DNA of 64,000 nt, from contig NC_069136.1 in assembly GCF_026914265.1 (NCBI RefSeq), forward strand, positions 33,813,368 through 33,877,367. The letters are read 5' to 3'. A model generated the notes under the pieces. The model made no database searches, was not told the DNA's origin, and saw only the letters and a list, made by a program, of their open reading frames with translations. Below are positions 48,577-58,700 of the stretch, in pieces. This DNA comes from Mya arenaria (Eukaryota > Mollusca > Bivalvia > Myida > Myidae). Both the position numbers and the translations under genes were made by a program. Each line of letters opens with the position of its first letter. Position 1 is the stretch's first letter.

Positions 48577-50149
48577 TACTACTCAAAATTTGATAGGGAT
48601 CATGTTTTTTAATATAAAGTACATACGTATTTCAAGAAAACGATATATCAACACTAAATGTTATCAAATGGCATTGTTTCAGGTTACAAATGTCATAAGA
48701 AATCAGTACCAAACCAATTCCGTTCAAGCGTAACGGACTCCTAAACATGATGGGGGTCAAAAGCAGGCATATATCAGGTTGTCAACAAATTGTGAAAGTC
48801 AACAGAATATCTTTGAACTTTTCTTAAACCAATGTTAGTAGCGTGTGTGATGTCCACGAGCGTCAATAACAGCTTGACATCGCCTCCGCATGTTGCTGAT
48901 AAGCCTCCGGAGCTGTTGCTGAGGGAGTCTGGCCCATTCCTCCTGAAGCGCTGCTCTGAGCTGAGGGACCGTTGTTGGCTGGACCGGACGAGCAGAAACA
49001 GCTTTCTGAAGCATGTCCCAGGCATGCTCGATCGGGTTCATGTCGGGGGAACGAGCTGGCCAGTCCATTCTCTCGATGGTAGCATTTTCCAGATATTCGT
49101 TTGTGATGTTTGCTCTGTGTGGGCGCGCATTATCATCCATGAGAATGAAATCAGGACCGATTGCACCTGCAAACGGTCGAACATAAACGTCCAGGATCTC
49201 GTTACAATAACGAACAGCCGTCAACGTACCGTTTTTAATTACGTGTAAGACTGTTTTCCCGTGCATGGTGATTCCGGCCCATACCATGACTGAGCCCTTG
49301 CCATAACGGTCATGTTCGGCGACACAAACTGGAGCAAAACGTTCATTACGTCCCCTCCACACTCTGGAACGTTGATCTGTAAAGTCAATACAAAACTTTG
49401 ACTCGTCTGTAAAAAGCACTGTTGTCAATTCGTTTAACGTCCATCCAACGTGTTGACGTGCCCAGTCCAATCGCTCCTGGGTGTGGTATCGGGTCAATGG
49501 GATGCGAATTGCCGGTCGTCGTGCCATCAAGCCAGCACTATGCAAACGATTTCTAATGGTTTGCGTTGAAACTCTTACGTTTGTGGCGTTCTGGAAGTCA
49601 TTACGTAACGAAGTGGCGTTACGAAAGCGGTTACGTCTGGCTAAAACCGCAATGTAACGATCCTGGACGTCAGATGTAGCCTTTGCACGACCACCACCAT
49701 GTCGATGTTGAGCATTTCCATTCGTTTGATAACGATTCCACATCCTGCAAACTACACTTTGTGACACATTCAGGTGTTCTGCCACAGTCCTCTGAGACAA
49801 CCCTGCCTCCAGCATTCCAATGCCAACATGCATTTCATCAGGAGTTAAACGTCTTCTGTTTGGCATTTTGAACACAATGTGGTAGATGGTCCAAGTAAAA
49901 ATCGAATACAGAAGCGAAAACGACCACATGTTTAAGTTGTTACATGTATGCCAAAACGCCTTATTTCGTGGGTATGCAGTTTTCCGTGGCTCACGTGCAC
50001 GCGCTGGTAGAAATACAATCAAAATCATCGAACATTCTAGAGGCCTACGAAGGGATAAAACTAATGCTTTGAAATTAAATAAGCATGCTTATTTGGTTAA
50101 AATTTTACAAATAACTTATCAAGTGATCCTTATCAAATTTTGAGTAGTA
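48577..50149 (-). mobile_element. complete Tc1-type transposon, 1573 bp
   Basis: The terminal inverted repeats start TACTACTCAAAATTTGATA and are about 27 bp long with one mismatch (GGGATCA against AGGATCA). The target was the TATA in GAAATTATATGACC, still visible uninterrupted in the other units. A TA duplication flanks the element (48575-48576 and 50150-50151). It contains one full transposase gene on the minus strand. Near-identical termini and an intact reading frame indicate recent insertion, after the unit had been duplicated. Confidence 0.93.
48835..49866 (-). CDS. Tc1/mariner-superfamily transposase (DD34E)
   Basis: A 343-aa frame when started at MPNRRRLTPDE. The longer frame from 50028 adds 54 residues not typical of the family. 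An N-terminal helix-turn-helix (about 23-47, LSQRTVAEHLNVSQSVV) is followed by a GGGR basic hinge and a second helix-turn-helix region (about 85-113). The catalytic triad is D154 (FTDESKF), D245 (MDDNARPH) and E280 (SPDMNPIEHAWD), spaced D90D34E, the Tc1 signature. The length is normal for Tc1 transposases (about 340 aa). It cuts and pastes its own element at TA sites. No lesion is visible, so it may be active. It is unrelated in function to the HES genes and lies inside the spacer of unit E. Confidence 0.95.
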   Translation of the reverse strand: MPNRRRLTPDEMHVGIGMLEAGLSQRTVAEHLNVSQSVVCRMWNRYQTNGNAQHRHGGGRAKATSDVQDRYIAVLARRNRFRNATSLRNDFQNATNVRVSTQTIRNRLHSAGLMARRPAIRIPLTRYHTQERLDWARQHVGWTLNELTTVLFTDESKFCIDFTDQRSRVWRGRNERFAPVCVAEHDRYGKGSVMVWAGITMHGKTVLHVIKNGTLTAVRYCNEILDVYVRPFAGAIGPDFILMDDNARPHRANITNEYLENATIERMDWPARSPDMNPIEHAWDMLQKAVSARPVQPTTVPQLRAALQEEWARLPQQQLRRLISNMRRRCQAVIDARGHHTRY

Positions 50150-50998
50150 TATATGACCAAAATACCTTAATTAAAAAAAAACATTTTATAGCAAAGAAGC
50201 TCTTGTCATTACAAATAGTTAATTGAATGTTGAAAGATAAATCATGTATATTTTAGCCTCTAATTATTGTTGCAGTTAGAATGTTGTTTCATAATTATAT
50301 GAACACTTCCGTTTATTATAAAATAACTCAAAGTTACCATTTACCATAACACGCTGTATATACACATTGACATGATATATGAAAACATTGATGCATATTG
50401 TACTAGTCTGAATAAAATATTTGTTCTGTTCTGTCACGTATTTAATCTTGCATTTCACTGCTATTACCATCTTTTGCGTTTATAGAGGAATCATTATGAC
50501 TTTTAACTTAACTGCTCCTAGCCAAGGCATTTTAGCTCGACTGTTAGTATCGATAGGAATGTATTTTTGTTTATTATTTTTTTAATATCTGCTTTCTTTC
50601 TTCTTACACAATTTGAAAGGCATCTGCAGTTTTTCTGAGTTTCTAAAGTTTTGGCGCATTGAATGATCATTGCTTTTGCTCCGCCAAATCTGTTCTTAAA
50701 AAGTCATGACTCATCAAGTAGATGAACTTCGGGTCAAATAATAACTTGCTCGTTTTAGAATAATTCATCAACCATTACTTAATTCAGTATTGGATGACCG
50801 ACGGACGGACGTACGCATAGCGACCAAATATTTATATATAGTAGATGGAATGAAGTTTTGGATTGTTCTTATTCAGTTCCAATCATTAAAAACGGTACTT
50901 GCTAATTAATTACACTAATTAAAGAGTTTAAATTAATTTGAAACACATTTCTCACTTTGCAACGACAATAAATTAAAGTTGTCCACCTCATTACTCAA

Positions 50999-51083
50999 CA
51001 CACGTGTCTATTAAGGATGTCCACGTGAAGTGATAATTGCAATCTCGTATCAAATGACACAAGTTACACTATCTATATATACC
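50999..51083 (+). promoter_or_regulatory. HES copy F promoter: two E-boxes, N-box, TATA
   Basis: CACGTG at 51001-51006 and 51022-51027, CACAAG at 51058-51063 and TATATATA at 51074-51081. It is kept intact although the gene is damaged. Confidence 0.65.
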
Positions 51084-51184
51084 CGAATCTTTTTCAAACC
51101 ATCAAACATAAGCTGTTTGCATCAATATTAAAAACTACAAGGAGGTGACCACTAAATCTTTCATTTTACACAATTCTCAATAAA

Positions 51185-52578
51185 ATGGCTGACATGCAAA
51201 ATTCCCCGCGAGAGGTTGCTTCGTATCTGCGAAAGGTTGGTGTTTAACCTATTCAATATGTCATCGTATTTCTTCATTATCTTTATTCACTTAGGTTTAA
51301 TCTTGAAGATGGTTTCATAAAATATGCTAACGTTTCGTTTAAGTGAATCCAAACAAGATAACGATATAATATAACTTTTAAAAGTAATTTAAATAAATAT
51401 ACTTCAGTTTTAATAAGACACCCATTTTGTGTCTCTTGCAGGTACGAAGCCCCTAGTTGAGCGTATACGCCGTGAGAGGATGAACGCGAGTATTGACCGT
51501 CTCAAGCTCCTGATCGCGGACACCATCCGGGAACAGGTATGCCCCGACATGACACAATATTTTTTTATTTATTAGAAATGCACATGATTTTATGAAATAT
51601 AAGTGTAACTTTTAATATTTCAAACATTTAAAGATAAAATTAAACTAGACATTTCTGAACATTAATTTGACATCCTAACTTGACAAAATATCGTTTTAGA
51701 TATTGAAATTGAAATTAATAAATGCTTAGTTTTCATCACATATTACTATAGTCTATTTGAAATAAGATGTCCTATATAATAATACAACATGAAAAATCAT
51801 TTACATTTCTATAGAAACATAGATGTTAGGTTGTGGTTTTTATTATTTTAAGTTTGCATCAGTAATAATAATGCCACATTATGTATGCTATCTTCAGGTG
51901 TCACCAATGACGCGTGTTGATAAGGCGGACGTCCTTGAACTCACTGTGTTCTACCTGACGCGGCTCCAGCAGCAGCAGCGCTCCGATCGCGTCGCCACCG
52001 AAGCCACTGACACTGTCTCCTATGCAAAATCCTATCAGACCGGCTCCCGAAAGTGCGCACGGGAGGCAGTCAACTACATAGCTTCGAGTAGTCGTTGTGT
52101 TCCGGAAGTGGGGACAAGCGTGAGTGGACATTTGAGAAGTGTCTATATGCAGAAGCAGAATAGCCGCCAGGATGGTGATGGGAGTCTTCACGATGATGAT
52201 AATCGGATTCCACAGATCGATAATATTGTGCCTTATACCTATACTCATCAAGGCCAGAACCAGCATGACAATTTTATGTCAACGCCGATACGATCGGACG
52301 AACGGCTGAATGGACTGACAGGTCGAAAAGCAACTCCTTCTATGAACACTCCAGAATGTTCACCGATCTTGCAGAAGATGACAAGTCACGGTGACATCAA
52401 CATTCATAATTCCAGGACAGCCGCTTTGAGTTTCCAGAGTAGTGATTCAGGATTTGCAAGTCTTTACATGTCTACCTTTGGTCAATCTTTAGGGTCAGAT
52501 GGCTCTATTTTAGTTGATCAAAGTGAGGAGGCTGTAGTTGGTCAAGTGTCCAAGGACAATGTATGTCGCCCGTGGTAG
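51185..52578 (+). pseudogene. HES copy F, damaged (frameshift in exon 2, CRPW end)
   Basis: Exons 51185-51235, 51442-51536 and 51898-52578. Exon 2 starts GTACGAAGCCCC where the other copies have GTACGCAAGCCCC: one base is missing, and with the normal acceptor the frame hits TAG after four codons. A second AG at 51448-51449 would restart at CCC CTA in frame, dropping V18-K20 while exon 1's own terminal RK still precedes the proline, so the protein could be rescued. Other changes are Gln to Ile in the basic region (VERIRRERM), and WRPW to CRPW (TGG to TGT), which should weaken Groucho binding. The last about 40 residues resemble the inverted pseudogene more than copies A-E. It could be a pseudogene or a diverged paralogue. 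Confidence 0.75.
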
Positions 52579-53690
52579 AATGTTGCTTTGTGTATAGTTA
52601 CATGCAATCTGTTACTGGATTTTGTTATTGTTTTGTTAAAGTAGTAAAAATGAAGTATGGGAAGGCTGCATGCCTGTTACATTATATGCATTAATTGATA
52701 GATTTATGAATATGATTTTCAGACATTAAAAATGAAATATACCAGCTTTTTTTTTTCTAAAATGTTGACCGCCATATCATATTACTCACATAGCTTGCGA
52801 GAAGGCGTGACAAATACAGCTCTTTTTAGCTTCTACGTCTTTACTGTGTGTCAGAATCTTTGGCGTATCCACAATGCATCTTAGTGCGTTATTTTAACTA
52901 AGTGGAAATCCTCTTGACAAAGATCATTTCATGTCCCCTTATTATTTTATAAATTGTTTCAATATCTATAAACGGTCTTAGACGTTTTTTTAAATCAACT
53001 TTTAAACATGCACTTTTTTAATTTAGTTGTAATTTTTACTTAATTAATATCGCGTACCAAAGCAGGGTTTCGGCCTCATAGCAGTCCCTATCAGTATTTA
53101 GGTAAATCGATGATTAGCATGCTATTTAAAGCACATATATGCTAGTTTACAACTTCCATTAACGTTTGCATGTTACTGAAGTTGAATCCGAATCCAATAT
53201 GTGCACTTTGGAGTTCAATCCGGCGAACTTACCCTCGACATCCGAAATTCCCTCTCAGATCTTCTCCCTTTTAAAAGGATAGCATCTGGAACCAGCGAAC
53301 AAAAGGGATGGTGATTAAGTCAACATACATCATACTAAATAATATCCAGTTCTGTATTAAACGTCTCCAATCGAAGAGAACAAAGGTCATATTTGCGGAA
53401 TATTTTAGATAATATAAATAAATTTGGCCTTCTTTTTTCATAACCCTATTCTTTTACTTGAATAATCTTTGACAACTTCTCCTCGTTAAATCGCCTTTTT
53501 TATTTTTCCAAAGTCTCTTGTATGTTGATATTTTTATCCTATGTACATGGATTATTACGAGATTATTTGATATAGTAATTGGACATTGAATTATATCATG
53601 TTTAAATCTATATAAATATTTAAGTCAGAATATTCATTGTATTACAGAAAATAAGCCTTTTACTGCAAAATATACGAAATGCCGTTAGTG
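52579..53690 (+). repeat. diverged 3' flank of copy F, with empty MITE site
   Basis: It follows the 3' spacer of the other units with many substitutions. At about 53168-53180 GCATGTTACTGAAGTTGAAT runs straight through where the other units carry the foldback MITE. It also has a private insertion near 53270-53310. No gene seen. Confidence 0.75.
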
Positions 53691-53699
53691 CCATCGCCT

Positions 53700-54025
53700 A
53701 TGAATGTGTTGATCAGAAACGCGATACTCGATAGTACGATGATGAAAACGCGAAATCACGAAACTACGATGGTGAAAACGCGACAGTACGGTGATGAAAA
53801 CCCGACAGTACGATAACGAAAACGCGAAAATACGACAGTACGATGATAATAATGCGATAAACTATCGTGTTTTCATCATCGTACTATCGCGTTTTCATCA
53901 TCGTACTGTCGTGTTTTCATCATCGTACTATCGCGTTTTCACCATCGTACTATCGTGTTTTTATCATCGAACTGTCTTGTTTTTATCATCGTGCTATCGC
54001 GTTTTCATCGTCGTACTATCGCGCT
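53700..54025. repeat. inverted minisatellite (20-bp unit, two opposed arms)
   Basis: About seven units of the type GTACGATGATGAAAACGCGA fill the left arm (53720-53860) and about eight units of the reverse complement TCGCGTTTTCATCATCGTAC the right arm (53866-54020), meeting at ATGCGATAAACTATCG. The right arm yields open frames of repeated VFIIVLS-like peptides, which are artefacts. It interrupts the array spacer and replaces the sequence expected there. Confidence 0.85.
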
Positions 54026-55519
54026 TTTGGATTTTGGGTAAAATTTAAGTCAAAAGAAATAGAGAATAGACCTAGAATATTGAAAGAGAAAGGGTTAGGC
54101 CAAATATATGTTATGTCTGTATCTATGGTGAACTTGGAATATATCTTCTTCATATACATATGTATATACGAATAATAGAATATTGGTTTAAATAAGTTAA
54201 AACTGATAATTTTATCCTAAAAACTGTATATGAGCAAGCTTTGTTTGTAGTAGCGTTAAAAGAAACTGGATGTCAAATGCTAAGAATTGTTAGATGACCA
54301 TGGTTTCTCTGATATCTTTGATAATGTTGCCAATATTGACTAAGACTATCTGTATTCCCAATTTCGTTTTATTTATGTATGTCAATGTTATTCTGATTTT
54401 AAAAAGACATATTTTAAACGTATTTACCACATGCACCCTTCTGTGTAAGAATATCTACAATTATTGAAACTATATGACAAAAATGACTTAATTAAAATAG
54501 CATTTTATATCAAAGAAGCTCTTTTATTTAATTAATTGAATGTTGAAAGATACATATTTGGTTCAGCCTCTAGATATTGTTGCAGTTAGTGTGTTGTTTT
54601 AGAATTATGTGTACACTTTCGTCTAATTTATTATAAAATAACTCATTTATCATAACACATTTTATATACACGTTGACATGATATATGAAAATATGAATGC
54701 ATATTGTAAAAGTCTGAATAAAATATCTGTTGTGTTCTGTCACCTATTTAATCTTGCAATTCACTGCTATTACCATGTTTTGCGTTTCTAGAGAAATCAT
54801 TATGACTTTTAACTTAACTGCTCCTAGCCAAGGCATTTCAGCTCGACTGCTAGTATCGATAGGAATGCTTTTTTATTTATTATTTTTTTAATATCGGCTT
54901 TTTTTCATCTTACACAATTTGATTAGCATTTGCAGTTTTTCTGAGTTTCTAAAGTTGTGAAGCATGGAATGATCGGTGCTTTTGCTCCGCCAAATCTGTT
55001 CTTGAAAGTCATGACTTATCCAGTAGATGAACTTTGGGTCAATTAATAACTTGCTCGTTTTAGAATAATTCATCAACCATTACTAGTTTTAGATTATTTA
55101 ATTCAGTATTGGATGACCGACGAAAGGACGTACGCATATATAGAGAACAAATATTTATTTATAGTAGATGGAAGGAAGTTTTTTTTTATGGTTTCAATTC
55201 AGTTCCAATCATTTAAAATTATACTTGCTAATTAATTACACTACACTAATTTAAGAGTTTAAATTAATTTGAGGCACATTTCTCACTTTACGACGACAAT
55301 TAGTTAAAGTTATCCACCATTTTACTCAACATACGTGTCAATTATGGATGTCCACGTGAAGCTCGTAACAAATGGAACAAGTTACACTATCTATATATAC
55401 TCGAGTCTTTTTCAAACCATCACATACAAGCTGTGTGCATCAATATCACAAACTACAAACAGTTGACTCTTCAAACCTTTCATTTTACAAGAGTTCTGAG
55501 TCTTTATTTTTTCTATAAA
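54026..55519 (+). repeat. diverged terminal half-unit: LINE tail and HES 5' flank
   Basis: From TTTTGGATTTTGGGTAAAAT onward this follows the array spacer: LINE remnant to about 54540, then HES upstream flank to the exon 1 remnant. Divergence is clearly higher than among units A-E. One CACGTG survives at 55353-55358, while the first box reads TACGTG. TATATATA is at 55392-55399. Confidence 0.75.
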
Positions 55520-55570
55520 ATGGCTGACATGCGAAATTCCTCACAAGAGAATGCTTCGTGTCTGAGAAAG
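55520..55570 (+). pseudogene. HES exon 1 remnant, right edge of array
   Basis: ATG plus 16 codons (MADMRNSSQENASCLRK) and the GTTGGTGT donor match HES exon 1, with four substitutions relative to the copy A peptide. Homology stops a few bases into intron 1, and no exon 2 or 3 follows. The array is therefore truncated here, 99 bp before the neighbouring oxidoreductase exon. Confidence 0.85.
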
Positions 55571-55668
55571 GTTGGTGTCTTAATATATATAAAAAAATGC
55601 ATTGTAGCAATTATAATTTAAAGGAGTGTTTTAAATATATGGAATATATGCCCATACGATCAAGTTAC

Positions 55669-55796
55669 TTGTAACTGCTCGTCGTGCACGTGGCACGTTA
55701 TGTAGATAGACTCTGGCCTCTGTGCACGTGTGAGCCAGACAACCATATCGATGTCGTGGACACCAAGGTCCGCCAGGATGTTGCAGCCGGTGCTGT
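55669..55796 (-). CDS. oxidoreductase exon with GVHDIDM motif (last visible)
   Basis: The acceptor CGTTTTAAG is weak in pyrimidines. The donor is TTACAA|GTAACT. A 128-nt exon encoding CNILADLGVHDIDMVVWL, then HVHDEQL. It ends in phase 0. Confidence 0.85.
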
Positions 55797-58700
55797 CTTA
55801 AAACGAAAGGGTCGGGTCACTTACCAAAAAGCTTTTGTGGTCATTAATTCAGTCGCATAGGATCTAAGACTCAGTATTAATCATGAACTCAGAATTGATA
55901 GCTTTTAATATCAGACTTTTGTGTTTTGCTCGGAGATTTGCATCAAAAACTAAATGAAATAATGAGACACGCCTTGTATGCAATTTAAAAAAAAATGATC
56001 CAAGCCCTCTTACCTTGCGATGGGAACAAATTGCCATAACCCAAACATACCCCTACTTATTATTTTAGGATTGAAATTAAGGGGTGTTAGGACCCTTGTT
56101 TCACAGCAATATGCTATATTTACGAACATACGCGCACACTTCATATTGTTCCCTAAGTAAGTGTACACTACGCTTAAAGAGATTGTTGTAGGCTATCTCT
56201 TTTTTTTATATGTAAAACAGTTATTCTTTATTATAGATCATCAAATTGCATTTAGATGTTGTGAGTGGTCCAGGTCTCATCTACGAGGTCATGTGTTTGA
56301 TCCCAACAAGCCACAAGTGCACTTGGCCTCCCGAAATGGACATCGATACTGGTTTCTACACAATATACGTCCTTGATTTATTAATTTCATGTCTTGTTCA
56401 TTGAACATGACCCAATATGAAAGCACTCACCGGCGGACTTGAGGAACTCGTACGACGGTTTGGGCGAGTCTCTGGTCGTGGTCTTGATGACTTGTAATTT
56501 CCCAAGGGTTCCATTGTCGATAGCAGACTTCACGTCTCGATACAAATCGTCAAAACGTCTGCAATATGATAACGTTATATCGTTTGATTGTGTCGGAATA
56601 TAAACATCTAGTTTTTAATGTCTCTCTAGATACTATGACAATCGAACACAGTGAGTCGGGAGGTCGTGAGAGCCATCAGGAAAACAAATGGCAAGATTTT
56701 TTCGTGAAAATATCTTTAACAGTGTGTTGCAGTTTTACTGCTTAAAATATATCCCAAAGAGCAAAAAGGTGTGTCAAAAGCTTGTGCTCCTAAGTAACGC
56801 ACACTGTAATGTTAAATCCTTTATTCGCCACTGTATTTTGCGGAATGTATATATAGATACCTATGTTCCCGCGGGTAATTAAAGATCGGGTACCCGGTTC
56901 CAAAACATTTACACATTTCTTTTACAAGAAATACCCATTGTGATTGGCATTGTTAAATTCCATAAAAAGAAAGGAACATGACCAATGTATTCCTAAGAAT
57001 GATAATGATTACTTAAGCAGTTTAACTGTACGCTGATTTGCGAATCACCCAAATCACCTAGTAAATCCTGTGAGGAAAGTCCTTCCGGTGCTTTCTGCCA
57101 TCTCGTAACACAGCCGAATGTCGGACACAGACTCGCCCGCTGGTTTTTCCGTAAATACGTCCTTGCCTAAATATAAAGGTGTTTTCCTACTTGTGTTCTG
57201 CTGCATATGATCTAACTGGTTAGTTTAACATATATAATGAAATTGTCCTATTAAGTAAGCGGTATAGACCTAATATAGAAAATAGGGCTAGGTAAAGAAT
57301 AAACAAAAGTGTTCTATGCGGTTTGTACGAAATAACAGTATGTCCTGCAGTATGTACGGAATAAACAAAAGTATGCTATGCGGTTTGTACGAAATAAAAA
57401 GTATATGCTGCAGTATATACGGAATAAACAAAAGTATGCTCTGCAGTTTGTACGAAATAGACAGTATGTCCTGGGAGTTGTACGGAATAAACAAAAGTAT
57501 TCTATGCAGTTTGTACGAAATAGACAGTATGTCCTGCGGTTTATACGGAATAAACAAAAGTATTCTATGTGGTTTGTACGAAATAGATAGTATGTCCTGC
57601 AGTATGTACAGAATAAACAAAAGTATGCTCTGCAGTTTGTACGGAATAGACAGTATGTCCTGGGGGTTGTACGAAATAGACAGTATGTTCTGGGGGCTGT
57701 AAGAAATAGTTAGTATGTCCTGCAGTATGTACGGAATAAACAAAAGTATGCTATGCGGTTTGTACGAAATAGACAGTATGTCCTGGGGGTTGTCCGAAAT
57801 AAACAGTATCCGATGCGGTTTGTACAAAGTAAAAAAGTATATCCTGTTGTTAGTACCATATACACAGTAAATGCCCTGGGGTTCGTACGAAATAAAAAGT
57901 ATATGTCCAGGTACTCGTACGAAATAAACAGTATATGCCCTGATGCTCGTACGAATTAAACAGTATATGCCCTGATGCTCGTAAGAATTAAACAGTATAT
58001 GCCCTGATGCTCGTACGAATTAAACAGTATATGCCCTGATGCTCGTACGAATTAAACAGTATATGCCCTGATGCTCGTACGAATTAAACAGTATATGCCC
58101 TAATGCTCGTACGAATTAAACAGTATATGCCCTGATGCTCGTACGAATTAAACAGTATATGCCCTGATGCTCGTAAGAATTAAGCAGTATATGCCCTGAT
58201 GCTCGTACGAATTAAACAGTATATGCCCTGATGCTCGTACGAATTAAACAGTATATGCCCTAATGCTCGTACGAATTAAACAGTATATGCCCTGATGCTC
58301 GTAAGAATTAAGCAGTATATGCATTGATGTTTGTACGAGATAAAAAGTATATGCCCTGAGGTGGGTACGAAATAAACAGAATTTGCCCTGAGGTTCGTAA
58401 AATATTAGCAGTAGATGCCCTGAGGCTCGTAGGAAATAAAAAGAAAATGCCCTGAGGTTGGTACGAAATAAACAGTATATGGCCTGAGGTTCGTACCAAA
58501 TAAATAATAAGTTGCGCAGTTGAATTACTTTTTGGTATAACTGTCGTATATATGAATACTTTTCTAAAGCATGAAGTTTACCGTGTTTGAGACTCTGGAC
58601 GATGTACTCTGTATGTCTGCTGGTGGGTGACACGACAACAACGGCATCGAGGCTGCAGGGAATATACGAAATCAATTGAATTATAACGTTTACTTCAAAA

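Larger units (their letters stand above)
47511..50215 (+). mobile_element. dead LINE tail in HES unit E, split by a Tc1 element
   Basis: The LINE remnant (NYLGT block near 47550, GRYARKRTPRGER near 48388) is interrupted at 48576 by the Tc1-type transposon and resumes at 50150 with TATGACCAAAATACC. Its sequence is somewhat more diverged from the other units than they are from each other. Confidence 0.75.
23085..55570 (+). repeat. tandem array of HES gene units (about 5.27 kb each)
   Basis: Exon 1 ATGs lie at 23935, 29208, 33778, 39051, 44324 and 51185. The unit comprises about 0.85 kb of 5' flank, a 1.4-kb gene, a 3' UTR with AATAAA about 150 bp after the stop, a foldback MITE, about 0.85 kb of AT-rich spacer and a dead LINE tail of about 1.1 kb. 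The spacers between these parts hold no other gene. Step 2 lacks 703 bp (junction near 31780, with a few filler bases). Step 5 holds a Tc1 element. Identity between inner units looks very high by eye. The outer edges (inverted pseudogene left; copy F 3' flank and exon 1 remnant right) are clearly more diverged. Confidence 0.95.

Noticed and set aside
49867-50028. Upstream 54-residue extension of the Tc1 transposase frame
   Set aside because: Tc1 transposases normally start at a short basic N-terminus like MPNRRRL. The extension covers the region between gene and terminal repeat and looks noncoding.
55649-55669. Continuation of the oxidoreductase exon toward the HES remnant
   Set aside because: The frame meets the donor GTAACT and then stops; a donor is the simpler reading.
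57288-57827. 179-codon minus-strand frame rich in ILLFIPY repeats
   Set aside because: It is a by-product of a minisatellite whose unit length keeps frames open, and it lies in an intron of a well-supported gene.
57950-58320. Regular 32-bp repeats resembling a CRISPR array
   Set aside because: There are no unique spacers between repeats, no cas genes, and the genome is eukaryotic. It is a minisatellite.
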